From: Streptomyces sp. SLBN-31
Lineage (GTDB): Bacteria; Actinomycetota; Actinomycetes; Streptomycetales; Streptomycetaceae
Direction: 5' to 3'
DNA: 64,000 nucleotides
Assembly: GCF_006715395.1 (NCBI RefSeq)
Contig: NZ_VFNC01000002.1
Span: 2,728,001-2,792,000, forward strand
Every line of letters starts with the position of its first letter. Within the stretch, counting starts at the first letter, position 1. The translations under genes were made by a program, and so were the position numbers. Under the pieces are notes generated by a model. The model ran no database searches. It saw only the letters and a list, made by a program, of their open reading frames with translations, and was not told the DNA's origin. Positions 52,343 to 60,595 of the stretch are shown here, piece after piece.

Positions 52343-52816
52343 ATGACCACTCAGACGTCCGAGGCCCCCGCCACCGCGGAAGGCACCGGCACGGAATCGG
52401 ACCGGCCCGCTGTCCAGCCCCAGCCGCCCGCTCCCCCGCAGTTCATCCTGTATCTCCAGGGCGCCGAGTACGGGCAGACGCTGCGCCGCCTCACCCTCTG
52501 GGTGCACAACGTGCTGCTCCCCGTCTACGGCAGGGAGGTCACCTCCAACTCCCCCTGGTGCGGCCGCTGGTGGGAGCACCACGAGGCTGTGGCCCAGCTG
52601 CACGGCCTGTGGCTGGCCTGGGGGGAACTGACCGGCCCCGACGGCGGAATGACCGGACCGGCCTCATGGCACCGGGACTACCTCGGTCCCGTGATGGCCT
52701 CGCTTCGGGACCCGCAGGGCCCGTTCGCGGGGTGCAAGAGCGGCGGACACCGGGGGAAGCAGGCCCCGCCCGTCGATGCCATGGACCCGTTCGGCCCGCC
52801 GCCGGGGGCGGCCTGA
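52343..52816 (+). CDS. DUF4913-domain protein
   Basis: A 157-residue soluble protein with the DUF4913 pattern: FILYLQGAEYGQTLRRLTLWVHNVLLPVYGRE, then WCGRWWEHHEAVAQLHGLWLAWGEL, WHRDYLGPVMASL and GPFAGC near the end. The domain is unannotated in function. In Streptomyces it recurs beside TraG/VirD4-like genes of conjugative or secretion-like loci, which agrees with this position. Flanks are disordered and Pro-rich. It has its own ECF-type promoter P6. Confidence 0.85.
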   Translation: MTTQTSEAPATAEGTGTESDRPAVQPQPPAPPQFILYLQGAEYGQTLRRLTLWVHNVLLPVYGREVTSNSPWCGRWWEHHEAVAQLHGLWLAWGELTGPDGGMTGPASWHRDYLGPVMASLRDPQGPFAGCKSGGHRGKQAPPVDAMDPFGPPPGAA

Positions 52817-52847
52817 CGCACCTGAACGATTCCGGGTGAGCCGGAGA

Positions 52848-52876
52848 TTGAACCGCGCCCGCGCGTGGCCCGTTGT
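52848..52876 (+). promoter_or_regulatory. ECF-type promoter P7 (plus strand)
   Basis: TTGAACC at 52848, 16-base spacer, CGTTGT at 52871. Drives the membrane protein gene at 52910, leaving a leader of about 27 bases. Confidence 0.75.
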
Positions 52877-52909
52877 ACCTCGCAGCCAGACCGCCAGGAA
52901 GGGAAGGGC

Positions 52910-54286
52910 ATGAGCCGGGACGAAGAGACGCAACACTTCTCGGTCGTCATCGCCGCCGACGGCTCCGCCGCCATCGACGGGGTACCCGTACGGGCCGCCG
53001 ACGGGGAGTCCGTCGACTCGGCGATCCTCGACGCGCTGCACGGGTACGCGAGCGACCGCGACGCCACTGTCACGGCGGCGATTTCCGATCCCGCAGTGGA
53101 GCAGGTGACCTTCGTCGAGGTCGCTCCCGACGGTTCCAGCAGGCTGGTGGAACGGCCGCACGAAGAGCCCGCCGGCGAGGTGGGGCGGGCCGTACCGGTC
53201 GAGCGGGCGGGCGCGGTGGCCTACGGCGGGTTGCCCGAGGAGCCCCTTCCCGATGCCGCTTCGGAAGCGGACGACCTGGCCGACACGGACGATACGACCG
53301 ACCTGGACGGCGGGGACGGCGACGGGCGGTACGCGCTGCGGCAGCCCCCGGGCGTCCCGCCCGTGCCCGGGCACCTGCTGCGCCGCCCCAAGCCCGAGGC
53401 CGGCAGCACCTCGCGTCAGTCCGACGACGAGTACCGGGCCTCCGGCCTGCTCCATCGCCCGCTGGTCGTCGGGCCGGTGGCGCTCGGAGTGGCGGCTCTG
53501 GTCGTCGTACCGCTGGTGCTGCTGGGCAGCGGAGGATCGGGCGGTGGGCAGAACAAGGCCGCCGGTGCCAGCGACGAACTGAGCAAGTCACCGTCGAGCC
53601 AAGGTCCTTCGTCCACACCGACGCCGACCGTCTCCGTGTCGCCCAGCCTGCTGTCCCCGTCGCCCAGCCCCTCGCCGACGGGGAAGGGCAAACGCGGGAC
53701 GAAGGGCAAGAAACACACCGACGGCGCCACGGGCGTGACCACCACGGTGACCGTACGGCCCCCGGCGGCCACGGCGACCGTGACCGCCAAGCCCGCAGCG
53801 GACACCGCCGCCACCGCAGTAAACCGGCTCGCCAGGAACGACCCCGGACGGCACATCTGCTACCGCGCGTACGTCTCCGGGCAAGGCTGGCAGAAACCCG
53901 TGTGCGACGGCACGGTGGCCGGTACGACGGGTCAGAACCGGTCGATCAAGGCGCTCAACATCGCGGTGCGCGGAACGAGTGGCACGGCCGCCAACGCCTT
54001 CGTCCACAAACCCGGTTCGGCCGACGGCAAGGGTGTGTGGATGCCGCACTGGACGGCCAACACCGCCGACGGCAAGGACATCTACATCGGCCACGCGAAG
54101 AAGAGTGCCCCGAACATGCTCGGGTTCGCCATCAACATCGGCAGCGGCGGACAGGTCTGCCAGTCCGCCCGCGTCCACAACTCCGGCTGGGGACAGTGGG
54201 GTTGTGTCGGCCCGCGGCCCGAGTACGTCTTCGGCGGCACCCTCACCAACGATGTGTGGCTGGAGGCGGTCAAGTTCAGCGTGTGA
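52910..54286 (+). CDS. Bitopic protein: shared cluster N-terminal domain plus extracellular hydrophobic-W-like repeats
   Basis: A 458-residue membrane protein. Residues about 8-80 match the N-terminal domain of the 36495 gene product (AAIDG, a YA-x-x-R helix, and EV-x-PDGSSR). An acidic linker leads to one transmembrane helix (VVGPVALGVAALVVVPLVLLG, about 188-208), then a Ser/Thr/Pro-rich stalk. The C-terminal 150 residues contain two repeats resembling clostridial hydrophobic-W units (SGQGWQKPVCDGTVAGTTGQ, and NSGWGQWGCVG), probably binding wall or surface ligands. With the N-terminus inside, the shared domain would face the cytoplasm. Expressed from promoter P7. Confidence 0.8.
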   Translation: MSRDEETQHFSVVIAADGSAAIDGVPVRAADGESVDSAILDALHGYASDRDATVTAAISDPAVEQVTFVEVAPDGSSRLVERPHEEPAGEVGRAVPVERAGAVAYGGLPEEPLPDAASEADDLADTDDTTDLDGGDGDGRYALRQPPGVPPVPGHLLRRPKPEAGSTSRQSDDEYRASGLLHRPLVVGPVALGVAALVVVPLVLLGSGGSGGGQNKAAGASDELSKSPSSQGPSSTPTPTVSVSPSLLSPSPSPSPTGKGKRGTKGKKHTDGATGVTTTVTVRPPAATATVTAKPAADTAATAVNRLARNDPGRHICYRAYVSGQGWQKPVCDGTVAGTTGQNRSIKALNIAVRGTSGTAANAFVHKPGSADGKGVWMPHWTANTADGKDIYIGHAKKSAPNMLGFAINIGSGGQVCQSARVHNSGWGQWGCVGPRPEYVFGGTLTNDVWLEAVKFSV

Positions 54287-54385
54287 GCGCGGTCACGGGT
54301 GGGACGTACTGAATCTCACGTCTTGTGACAACCCCGGACGGAAACAGTTCAACACACGGGCAACATCGCGCACATGAAGTGTCAC

Positions 54386-54391
54386 TAGAGT
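54386..54391 (+). promoter_or_regulatory. -10 box of leaderless SARP promoter (54399 gene)
   Basis: TAGAGT ends 7 bases before the GTG, the same arrangement as at 32647. Confidence 0.5.
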
Positions 54392-54398
54392 CCGCAAC

Positions 54399-57398
54399 GT
54401 GAACGCAGCGAACTCGACCGACTTACGTTTCTCCGTGCTGGGGCCCGTCCGGGCCTGGCACGCGGACCGAGAGCTGGATCTCGGTTCTCCGCAGCAGCGG
54501 GCCGTGCTGGCCGCGCTGCTCCTGCGGCGTGGGCACCCCGTCTCGCTCGCCGAACTCGTCGACGCCGTCTGGGGTGTCGAGCCTCCGACGGCCGCCGTAT
54601 CCGTTCTGCGCACCTATGTCTCGCGGCTGCGCAAGGTGCTGGAACCCGGCCGCGGCCCGGAGGACCCGCCCCGGACGATCGTCTCGGTCGGTGACGGCTA
54701 CCGGGCCTGCATCCCGGAACAGGCCCTGGACCTGACCGTGTTCGAACGCCGCACGGCGGACGCGGCGAAGGCGGCCGCCACGGGCGAGGTGTCCACCGCC
54801 GCGCGGCTGCTGCACGACGCCCTCGATGGGTGGCCGGGCGCGGCACTGGCCGGCCTGCCCGGCCCGCTGGCCGAGTCGGAGCGGGCCCGGCTGGCCGAGG
54901 AGCGGCTGAGCGCGCTGGAGATCCGCCTGGACCTCGACGTCCGGCTCGGCCGCCACGGCCAGGTGATCGCGGAACTGATGTCGTTGACCGGTGAGCACCC
55001 GCTGCGCGAGGAGCTGTGCCGGCTGCTCATGCTGGCCCTGTACCGGTCCGGGAGGCAGGCGGAGGCCCTTGCCGCGTACCGCAGGACCCGCGCGACGCTG
55101 GTGACGGAACTGGGCATCGAACCCGGCGCCCCCTTGCGGGACCTGCACGCCCGCATCCTGGCGACCGACGCGAGCCTGGGCGCAGGGGCTTCCTCGTGGA
55201 CGACGCCGGGCGGGAGTTCCCCGCAGGAGCCACCGGTCCCCGCCGCCCCTCAGCCCCCGGAGACGCAGTCGTCTTCCGCACCGGCCGGCGTGGCCACGGC
55301 ACCCGCCACACCGCCTTCGCCCGCCCCCCGGACGAAGACCTCCGAGCGCCCCGCGCGCCGTCCGGCCTACGCCCCGCGTCTCGCCCAACTCCCGGCGGAC
55401 CTGCCCACCTTCACCGGCCGCGAGGCCGAACTGAAGGCGACACTGGGCATGTTGCCGCTCGACGGGAGCGCTCCCGCCACGCTCGTCATCAGCGCGATCG
55501 GGGGCATGGCGGGCGTCGGCAAGACGACCCTGGCGGTGCACCTGGCGCACCGGGTCGCCGCCCGCTTCCCCGACGGACAACTCTGCGTCAACCTGCGCGG
55601 TTTCGACCCGACCGGCTCGGTGATGAGTTCGCAGGAGGCCATCCGCGTACTGCTGGACGCCCTGGGCGTCCCCCCGCAGCGACTGCCCGCCGGCCTTGAG
55701 GCGCAGACGGCGCTCTACCGCAGCGTCCTCGCGGAGCGTCGCGTGCTGATCCTGCTCGACAACGCCCGCGACGCCGAACAGGTCCGCCCGCTGCTGCCCG
55801 GCTCCCCCGGCTGCTTCGTCATCGTCACCAGCCGCAACCAGCTCACCGGCCTGGTCGCCGGTGAGGGAGCGCACCCGCTGACACTGAACCAGCTGACGCC
55901 CGCCGAGGCCCACGAGTTCCTGGCCCGCCGGCTCGGCGCCGCACGCCTGGAGCGGGAACCGCGGGCGGTGGACGAGATCATCTCGCGTTGCGCGCTGCTG
56001 CCGCTGGCCCTCGCCGTGGTCGCCGCCCGCGCCGCCACCCACCCCGACTTCCCGCTCAGCGCCATCGCGGAGGAACTGCGGGACAGCGACGACAGCCTCG
56101 ACGCGTTCGCGGGCGACGACATCACCATCGACGTACGCACGGTGTTCTCCCTGTCGTACGAGGCCCTGTCCGCGCCGGCCGCACGGCTGTTCCGGCTGCT
56201 GGGCCTGCACGCCGGCCCGGACCTGTCCTCACCCGCGGCGGCCGCGCTCGCCGGACTCACCCCGCGCGAGACCCGCGGCCTGCTCGTCGAACTGACCAGG
56301 GCCCACCTGCTCACCGAGTACTTCCCCGGCCGGTACACCCTGCACGACCTGCTGCGCGTCTACGCCGCCGAGCGCGTCCGCGCCGAGGAGTCACCGCGGG
56401 ACCGGGACCTGGCGGTGGAGCGGCTGCTGTCCTGGTACCTGCACACGGCGGCCGCGGCCTACCCCCTGATCACCCCGAACCGCAACCCGATCCCCCTCGA
56501 CCCGCCGCCGGCCTCCTGCCGCCCCCTGTCGTTCACGACCCTCGACCAGGCCGTGGACTGGTGCGAGACCGAACGATCCAACCTGGTCGGCGCGGTCCAC
56601 CAGGCGGCCGACTCCGGGCAGCCGGGCATCGCCTGGCGCCTGCCCGCCGTCCTGTGGGGCTTCTTCTACCTCCGCAGCCACCTGGGCGACTGGCTCGACA
56701 CCACCCGCACGGGCCTGTCCGCGGCCCGTGCCGCGCAGGACAGCCGGGGAGAGTCACAGGCTCTCGCGGACGCGGCCGCGGCGCTGCGCAGCAACGGCCG
56801 CTTCGACGAGGCCATCGAGCTCTTCCACCGGTCGATCGCCGTCTGCCGCGAACTCGGCGACATGGACGGCAGATTGCGCGCCGTGGGCAACCTCGGGGAC
56901 GCCTACCTCCAGACCGGCCGGCTGGACAAGGCCGTCGAATACAGCCGCCGGGGGCTGGCCCTGGACCGGATCGTCGGTGACATCTGGGGAGAGGGCATCG
57001 CCCTGAGCAACCTGGGAGACGCCTACCAGCGGCTCGGCCGGTTCGACGACGCCGTCGACTGCCTGGAGCAGGCCCTGACCGTGCTGCGCGCGAGCGGTAA
57101 CCGCTGGGTCGAGGGGGTCGCCCTCGACGTACTCGGCACGGTCCACCACCGGTTGGGGGCCCGTGACCGTGCGGTCGAGTACTACCGGCAGGCGCTCGAC
57201 GCGCACCGGGACATCGGCAACCGGTGGGGAGAGGGCCACACCCTGGGCCACCTCGGTGACGTTCAACTGGCCGCCGGCGAACCGGAGGCGGCCGACGGCA
57301 GCTGGCGTCAGGCCCTGGGTGTCTTCGCGGAGTTCGACCATCCGGACGCCGCGAAGATCCAGGAAAAGCTGCGCTCCCTTCAGCTCGCCTCGCGGTAG
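54399..57398 (+). CDS. SARP-NB-ARC-TPR regulator, right flank of the secretion-like cluster
   Basis: A 999-residue paralog of the 32660 regulator. It has a winged helix (LRFSVLGPVRAW ... QQRAVLAALLLRRG ... TYVSRLRKVLEP), a BTAD domain, a Pro/Ser linker, and NB-ARC with Walker A GGMAGVGKTT near residue 368 and LILLDNARD. TPRs follow at about 780-990, with regular GD-x-x-GE repeat caps (GDIWGEGIALSNLGDAYQRLG, NRWGEGHTLGHLGDVQ). Sequence between the two is conserved over most of the length, including STDLP-like PADLPTFTGREAEL. Its 3' end overlaps the convergent glucanase gene by 19 bases. Confidence 0.9.
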   Translation: MNAANSTDLRFSVLGPVRAWHADRELDLGSPQQRAVLAALLLRRGHPVSLAELVDAVWGVEPPTAAVSVLRTYVSRLRKVLEPGRGPEDPPRTIVSVGDGYRACIPEQALDLTVFERRTADAAKAAATGEVSTAARLLHDALDGWPGAALAGLPGPLAESERARLAEERLSALEIRLDLDVRLGRHGQVIAELMSLTGEHPLREELCRLLMLALYRSGRQAEALAAYRRTRATLVTELGIEPGAPLRDLHARILATDASLGAGASSWTTPGGSSPQEPPVPAAPQPPETQSSSAPAGVATAPATPPSPAPRTKTSERPARRPAYAPRLAQLPADLPTFTGREAELKATLGMLPLDGSAPATLVISAIGGMAGVGKTTLAVHLAHRVAARFPDGQLCVNLRGFDPTGSVMSSQEAIRVLLDALGVPPQRLPAGLEAQTALYRSVLAERRVLILLDNARDAEQVRPLLPGSPGCFVIVTSRNQLTGLVAGEGAHPLTLNQLTPAEAHEFLARRLGAARLEREPRAVDEIISRCALLPLALAVVAARAATHPDFPLSAIAEELRDSDDSLDAFAGDDITIDVRTVFSLSYEALSAPAARLFRLLGLHAGPDLSSPAAAALAGLTPRETRGLLVELTRAHLLTEYFPGRYTLHDLLRVYAAERVRAEESPRDRDLAVERLLSWYLHTAAAAYPLITPNRNPIPLDPPPASCRPLSFTTLDQAVDWCETERSNLVGAVHQAADSGQPGIAWRLPAVLWGFFYLRSHLGDWLDTTRTGLSAARAAQDSRGESQALADAAAALRSNGRFDEAIELFHRSIAVCRELGDMDGRLRAVGNLGDAYLQTGRLDKAVEYSRRGLALDRIVGDIWGEGIALSNLGDAYQRLGRFDDAVDCLEQALTVLRASGNRWVEGVALDVLGTVHHRLGARDRAVEYYRQALDAHRDIGNRWGEGHTLGHLGDVQLAAGEPEAADGSWRQALGVFAEFDHPDAAKIQEKLRSLQLASR

Positions 57399-58960
57399 GC
57401 CCGACCGGCGGCGTTCGCGGTCGTACCGTCGTAGAGGCCGGTCGGACTGGTCGTGGTGGACAGGGTGAACCAGGCGTAGCGCTCGACGTAGTCCAGGCCG
57501 TCCAGCATTCGCGTGGAGGAGTTGATGAAGTCGGTCTCCTCCTGCTGGCTGGGGTAACGGGGGGTGGCCTGGGAGAAGTCGATCAGGCCGTACTCCGTCA
57601 GCCAGATCGGCTTGTGGTAGCGGTCGTGGACGCGCTGGATGTACTGGCTGAGCTGGTTGACCGCGTCGGGTCCGAAGTCGGCGCCGTACCAGTGCAGGGG
57701 AATGAAGTCGACGCGCAGGCCGCGCTGTTCGGCTCCCTGCATGAAGCGGTCCAGCCAGCCGCCGGGGGTGTCGGCGCCGGAGGCGACGGCGGGAGCACCG
57801 AGCCGCATGCCGGTGCTCTGCAGCCGGGGCCACAGGTCCAGCGCCTGCTCCACTGTCATGTCGGCCTGCGAGCCGGAGTCGGGCTCGTTGAACCCGAGCA
57901 GCTCACTGCCCTCGCGCTTGGCGCTGCCGAGCTGCTCGTCGGTGACGGAGCCGGGACCCCAGATCATCGGGACGTACTCGACCCCGTCCGGCTTGATGAC
58001 ACTGCCGGTCGACGAAGCCCAGTTGAAGTACCAGGAGGCCTTGGAGTCGACGAGCGCCTGGGAGGCACCGTCGACGGGGTTGAGGCTGACGCCCTTGCGG
58101 GTGGAGGTGGCGGGGTGGTTCGTGGTGGTACCAGGATCGGAGGTACTGGGACTGTTCGCCCCGTTGAAGGTGACGGTCATGCCACTGCACTTGGTGCACT
58201 GGTACATGGTCCTGTTACCGGGCTCCGCATCCTGCTTGGACCACGCATAGGCAGTAGGGCATTTCTGGTTGACGAAGTCGCTGTAGGAGGTCTTGGCATC
58301 CCGATTGGGATTCACGCACACCAACGACTTCCCCGACGCCGGGTCCTTGACGAGATCCTCGGCCGGACAGGCGGACAGCAGATCAACGGCACACCCGGCC
58401 GCCGCGCACTCCCCGGTCTCGGGCGGGGTCATGTCGTTCGGGGTGATGGTGACGGCGGCGGAGACGGCGTCGACGTAACTGACGTCGTACCAGGGCGCGA
58501 GGGAGTCACTGGGGTCGAAGTTGAACTCGGCGAGGCTGGTGGGCTGTTGCCCGGTGGAACAATGATCCGCATACGGCCCACAGTCACCGACCGCGCAGTG
58601 GAAGGTACTGCCGTCGTCCCCGGAACACCCCTGCCGGGCGAAGAAGGTACCGCGCCAGTGCCCGGCGCCCTCACGCTCGGGGACGGTGAGGGTGGCGGAC
58701 TGCCCCGGCTCGAGAACGGGCAGCCCGGTCAACGCGGCAGACCCGTCCGCGTTGACATTACTGCCCACCCAGATACGACTGTCGGTCCTGTTCTGCAGCG
58801 TGATGGTGTGCTCCGCGTTGCCGACGTCGGCGGCGGGCGCGCCTCGGAGCCGGTCGGCGTCGGAGTGCCGGCCACTGAGACCGACGGCGGTCGCGGCGGT
58901 CGCCCCGACGACAACCAGTAACAGGACCAACAGGATGGAACGTCTGCGTATAAAACGCAT
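57380..58960 (-). CDS. Secreted thaumatin-like domain fused to a GH128-type beta-1,3-glucanase
   Basis: A 526-residue exported protein. After a basic signal/anchor (MRFIRRRSILLVLLLVVVG) comes a thaumatin-like beta domain of about 200 residues with many cysteines (HTITLQNRTDSRIWVGSN, RQGCSGDDGSTFHCAVGDCG, CAAAGCAVDLLSACP). The C-terminal barrel matches glycosyl-hydrolase catalytic core GH128: KGVSLNPV, WYFNWASS, LLGFNEPD with the acid/base Glu, FIPLHWYGAD and WLTEYGLID with the nucleophile Glu. GH128 cleaves beta-1,3-glucan, a fungal wall polymer. The ATG at 58960 has GAGAGG upstream. An ECF-type promoter lies about 350 bases upstream. Confidence 0.88.
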   Translation of the reverse strand: MRFIRRRSILLVLLLVVVGATAATAVGLSGRHSDADRLRGAPAADVGNAEHTITLQNRTDSRIWVGSNVNADGSAALTGLPVLEPGQSATLTVPEREGAGHWRGTFFARQGCSGDDGSTFHCAVGDCGPYADHCSTGQQPTSLAEFNFDPSDSLAPWYDVSYVDAVSAAVTITPNDMTPPETGECAAAGCAVDLLSACPAEDLVKDPASGKSLVCVNPNRDAKTSYSDFVNQKCPTAYAWSKQDAEPGNRTMYQCTKCSGMTVTFNGANSPSTSDPGTTTNHPATSTRKGVSLNPVDGASQALVDSKASWYFNWASSTGSVIKPDGVEYVPMIWGPGSVTDEQLGSAKREGSELLGFNEPDSGSQADMTVEQALDLWPRLQSTGMRLGAPAVASGADTPGGWLDRFMQGAEQRGLRVDFIPLHWYGADFGPDAVNQLSQYIQRVHDRYHKPIWLTEYGLIDFSQATPRYPSQQEETDFINSSTRMLDGLDYVERYAWFTLSTTTSPTGLYDGTTANAAGRAYREAS

Positions 58961-59521
58961 AGAAAGCATGCCTCTCAGATCGCGCTTGCGGCGGATCGCA
59001 GACGATCGGACACCGCCTGCGGAGGCACGACGGATGCGGACGGGGGGGTGGTTCAGTTCGAAGCCGTCGGGCAGGGGCAGGAGGCTGGCCGGCAGAGGTG
59101 AGCAGGAGGGCTCCGAGGCCTGCAGGCGATCCGCCGCACCCTTTGCCTCCCGCCCCGAACCTGTCTCCCCGTCGATGACGGCCCTACGGCGACGCAACAG
59201 ACCGTGAGGACCGAGGCGAGGACGCGAGGACGTCCCCGCGGTCGAAGTGGGCGGCGTGAACACGAGCGCGACCTCCCGGCCTCGACGACGGACCGACATC
59301 GCCGGTCGTGTCCGCACAACGGGGCGGAGGCGGCTGGAGGTTCAAACGAACAGGATCGGCGGGGAACCCGAGACCAAAGATGCGGAACGTTTCCTCAGGT
59401 CAGCACCACTTCCTGTCATCACTCGATCGCGGGGAATCAATGACAGTCGCGCAACTGTCGGCTTCCGTACCGAGTTGCCCAGGTGCTCATGAGTTGATCA
59501 CCAGGAAGGCCCACCTTGGCC
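58961..59521. other. 561-bp intergenic region: promoter P8 and a long leader
   Basis: No convincing gene. It contains ECF-type promoter P8 on the minus strand at 59316-59345 and a leader of about 350 bases before the glucanase ATG. An open frame continuous with the glucanase runs through the leader up to 59317, but it lacks a ribosome-binding site and encodes low-complexity Arg/Pro sequence, so I treat it as untranslated. The right part (59400-59520) is lower in GC and would hold the promoter of the 59522 gene. Confidence 0.5.
59316..59345 (-). promoter_or_regulatory. ECF-type promoter P8 (minus strand)
   Basis: On the minus strand TTGAACC (59345-59339), 17-base spacer, CGTTGT (59321-59316). 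A perfect match to the cluster motif, upstream of the thaumatin-GH128 gene. Confidence 0.65.
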
Positions 59522-59980
59522 ATGCACCGTCTCTCGCGCCTCACCACGACTCTGGCCGCCGCGGCAGCACTCGCCTTCGCCACGCCGATGCCGGCCCACG
59601 CCACCGCGATCGGGTCGACGCCCGTACGAACCTTCGAGTACAGCGTGGGCGGAATGACCATGAAGGTCCCGACCGGCTGCATGTTCACCCATATCATCCG
59701 CGGCAACGGCAGGAAGATCACCTATCAGAACGCCGGCGTCGACTGCGCGTTCGTCGCGGCACTCGGCAGCGGCTTCTGCAACTGGCGGATCGACTTCAGC
59801 TACGCCGACACCAACAACCGCACTTACCGCACATCACGCGGACAGACCCACAACGAATGCAAGATCGATCCGATGCGGAACAACGCTCCCCAGACACTGC
59901 CTCGTTATGGCAAAGCGTGCGCCCACCTCTACGTCAACGGAGTGCGCCGCGTGAGCCAGTGCCACCACATCACGAAGTGA
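59522..59980 (+). CDS. Small secreted six-cysteine protein, unknown function
   Basis: A 152-residue protein with a clear Sec signal ([24 protein letters not shown]). The mature domain is about 128 residues with six cysteines (CMFTH, DCAF, FCNW, ECKI, ACAH, QCHH), so three disulfides are probable. No family recognised. A TTG at 59516 has better spacing to AGGAAGG than the ATG and could be the true start, adding two residues. Base composition is lower in GC than the flanking core genes. It is followed 7 bases later by a small membrane protein. Confidence 0.75.
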   Translation: MHRLSRLTTTLAAAAALAFATPMPAHATAIGSTPVRTFEYSVGGMTMKVPTGCMFTHIIRGNGRKITYQNAGVDCAFVAALGSGFCNWRIDFSYADTNNRTYRTSRGQTHNECKIDPMRNNAPQTLPRYGKACAHLYVNGVRRVSQCHHITK

Positions 59981-59987
59981 GTCCTGC

Positions 59988-60230
59988 ATGGTCGAGCAGA
60001 AACAGCAGAACGGGTCGGACAAGGAAGGGGAGACACGCAGGCGTCGAGGCGGCATCGCCGCATTCCTCGCGGGTCTCGTCATCACCCTTGCATTCTTCGC
60101 CTTCTTCCCCGGGCTACCCCACGTCATCGACTGGGGAGCCATCTTGGTGGCCCTCCTCGTGGGTGCGCTAGCCCGATGGGTTTGCCAGTCCAGCATGAAG
60201 AAGGCGGGACGTAAGAAGACAGAAGTCTGA
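59988..60230 (+). CDS. Small two-helix membrane protein, 80 aa
   Basis: An 80-residue protein: charged N-terminus (EQKQQNGSDKEGETRRRRGG), two hydrophobic helices (IAAFLAGLVITLAFFAFFPG and WGAILVALLVGALARWV) and a basic tail. Function unknown. The 7-base gap after the six-cysteine secreted protein suggests a two-gene operon, for instance a secreted factor with a membrane partner or immunity protein. That is speculation from layout. Confidence 0.65.
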   Translation: MVEQKQQNGSDKEGETRRRRGGIAAFLAGLVITLAFFAFFPGLPHVIDWGAILVALLVGALARWVCQSSMKKAGRKKTEV

Positions 60231-60595
60231 GGTTGAGGACCACACAACAGTCCCGTGGCGGCCGACACCACGTCTCATAACGGCCGCCCACTCCCCGCCA
60301 GCGGACGGCTCGACGCGTTCCTGCCGCGAGCGGACCTAGGGAATGCCGCCCCTCGTGGAGCGCGCCGTTCGACATCGTGTCTTGGCCAATCAGCCCTCAC
60401 TCCCTGGCAGTTGAGCGCCTTCACGAGATTGACGGGAGCCGTGAGGACCGGCGACAATCCGGCTCACTCACCGTTTCTGAAGTGAGCGAAGTGACGCGAG
60501 TGGCCCCGCCCCCACGAACTCCTCGTCTTCGTGCCCGTCGGTCGGCCGCGCGCGCCCACTCACCTCCCACACCCCTGATTCCACAGAGGCAGATC
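60231..60595. other. 365-bp intergenic region with a promoter
   Basis: No convincing gene; short open frames here lack ribosome-binding sites. It carries the promoter listed at 60429 for the sortase-substrate gene. Confidence 0.45.
60429..60458 (+). promoter_or_regulatory. Possible housekeeping promoter for the LAETG gene
   Basis: TTGACG, 18-base spacer, GACAAT. The leader to the TTG start at 60596 would be about 130 bases. Confidence 0.4.

Noticed and set aside
38702..52816. Integrative conjugative element
   Set aside because: No integrase, relaxase, replication gene, tRNA attachment site or flanking direct repeats were found in the window.
57889..57915. TTGAACC inside the glucanase gene
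   Set aside because: No CGTTGT at the right distance and it lies within coding sequence.
58961..59317. N-terminal extension of the thaumatin-GH128 protein up to 59317
   Set aside because: It would place the signal peptide far inside the protein, and the added sequence is low-complexity with no ribosome-binding site.
59361..59393. Ninth ECF-type promoter (GGAACCC ... CGTTTC) upstream of the six-cysteine gene
   Set aside because: The -35 lacks TTG and the spacer differs from the other eight sites; it is about 130 bases from the gene. Not counted.
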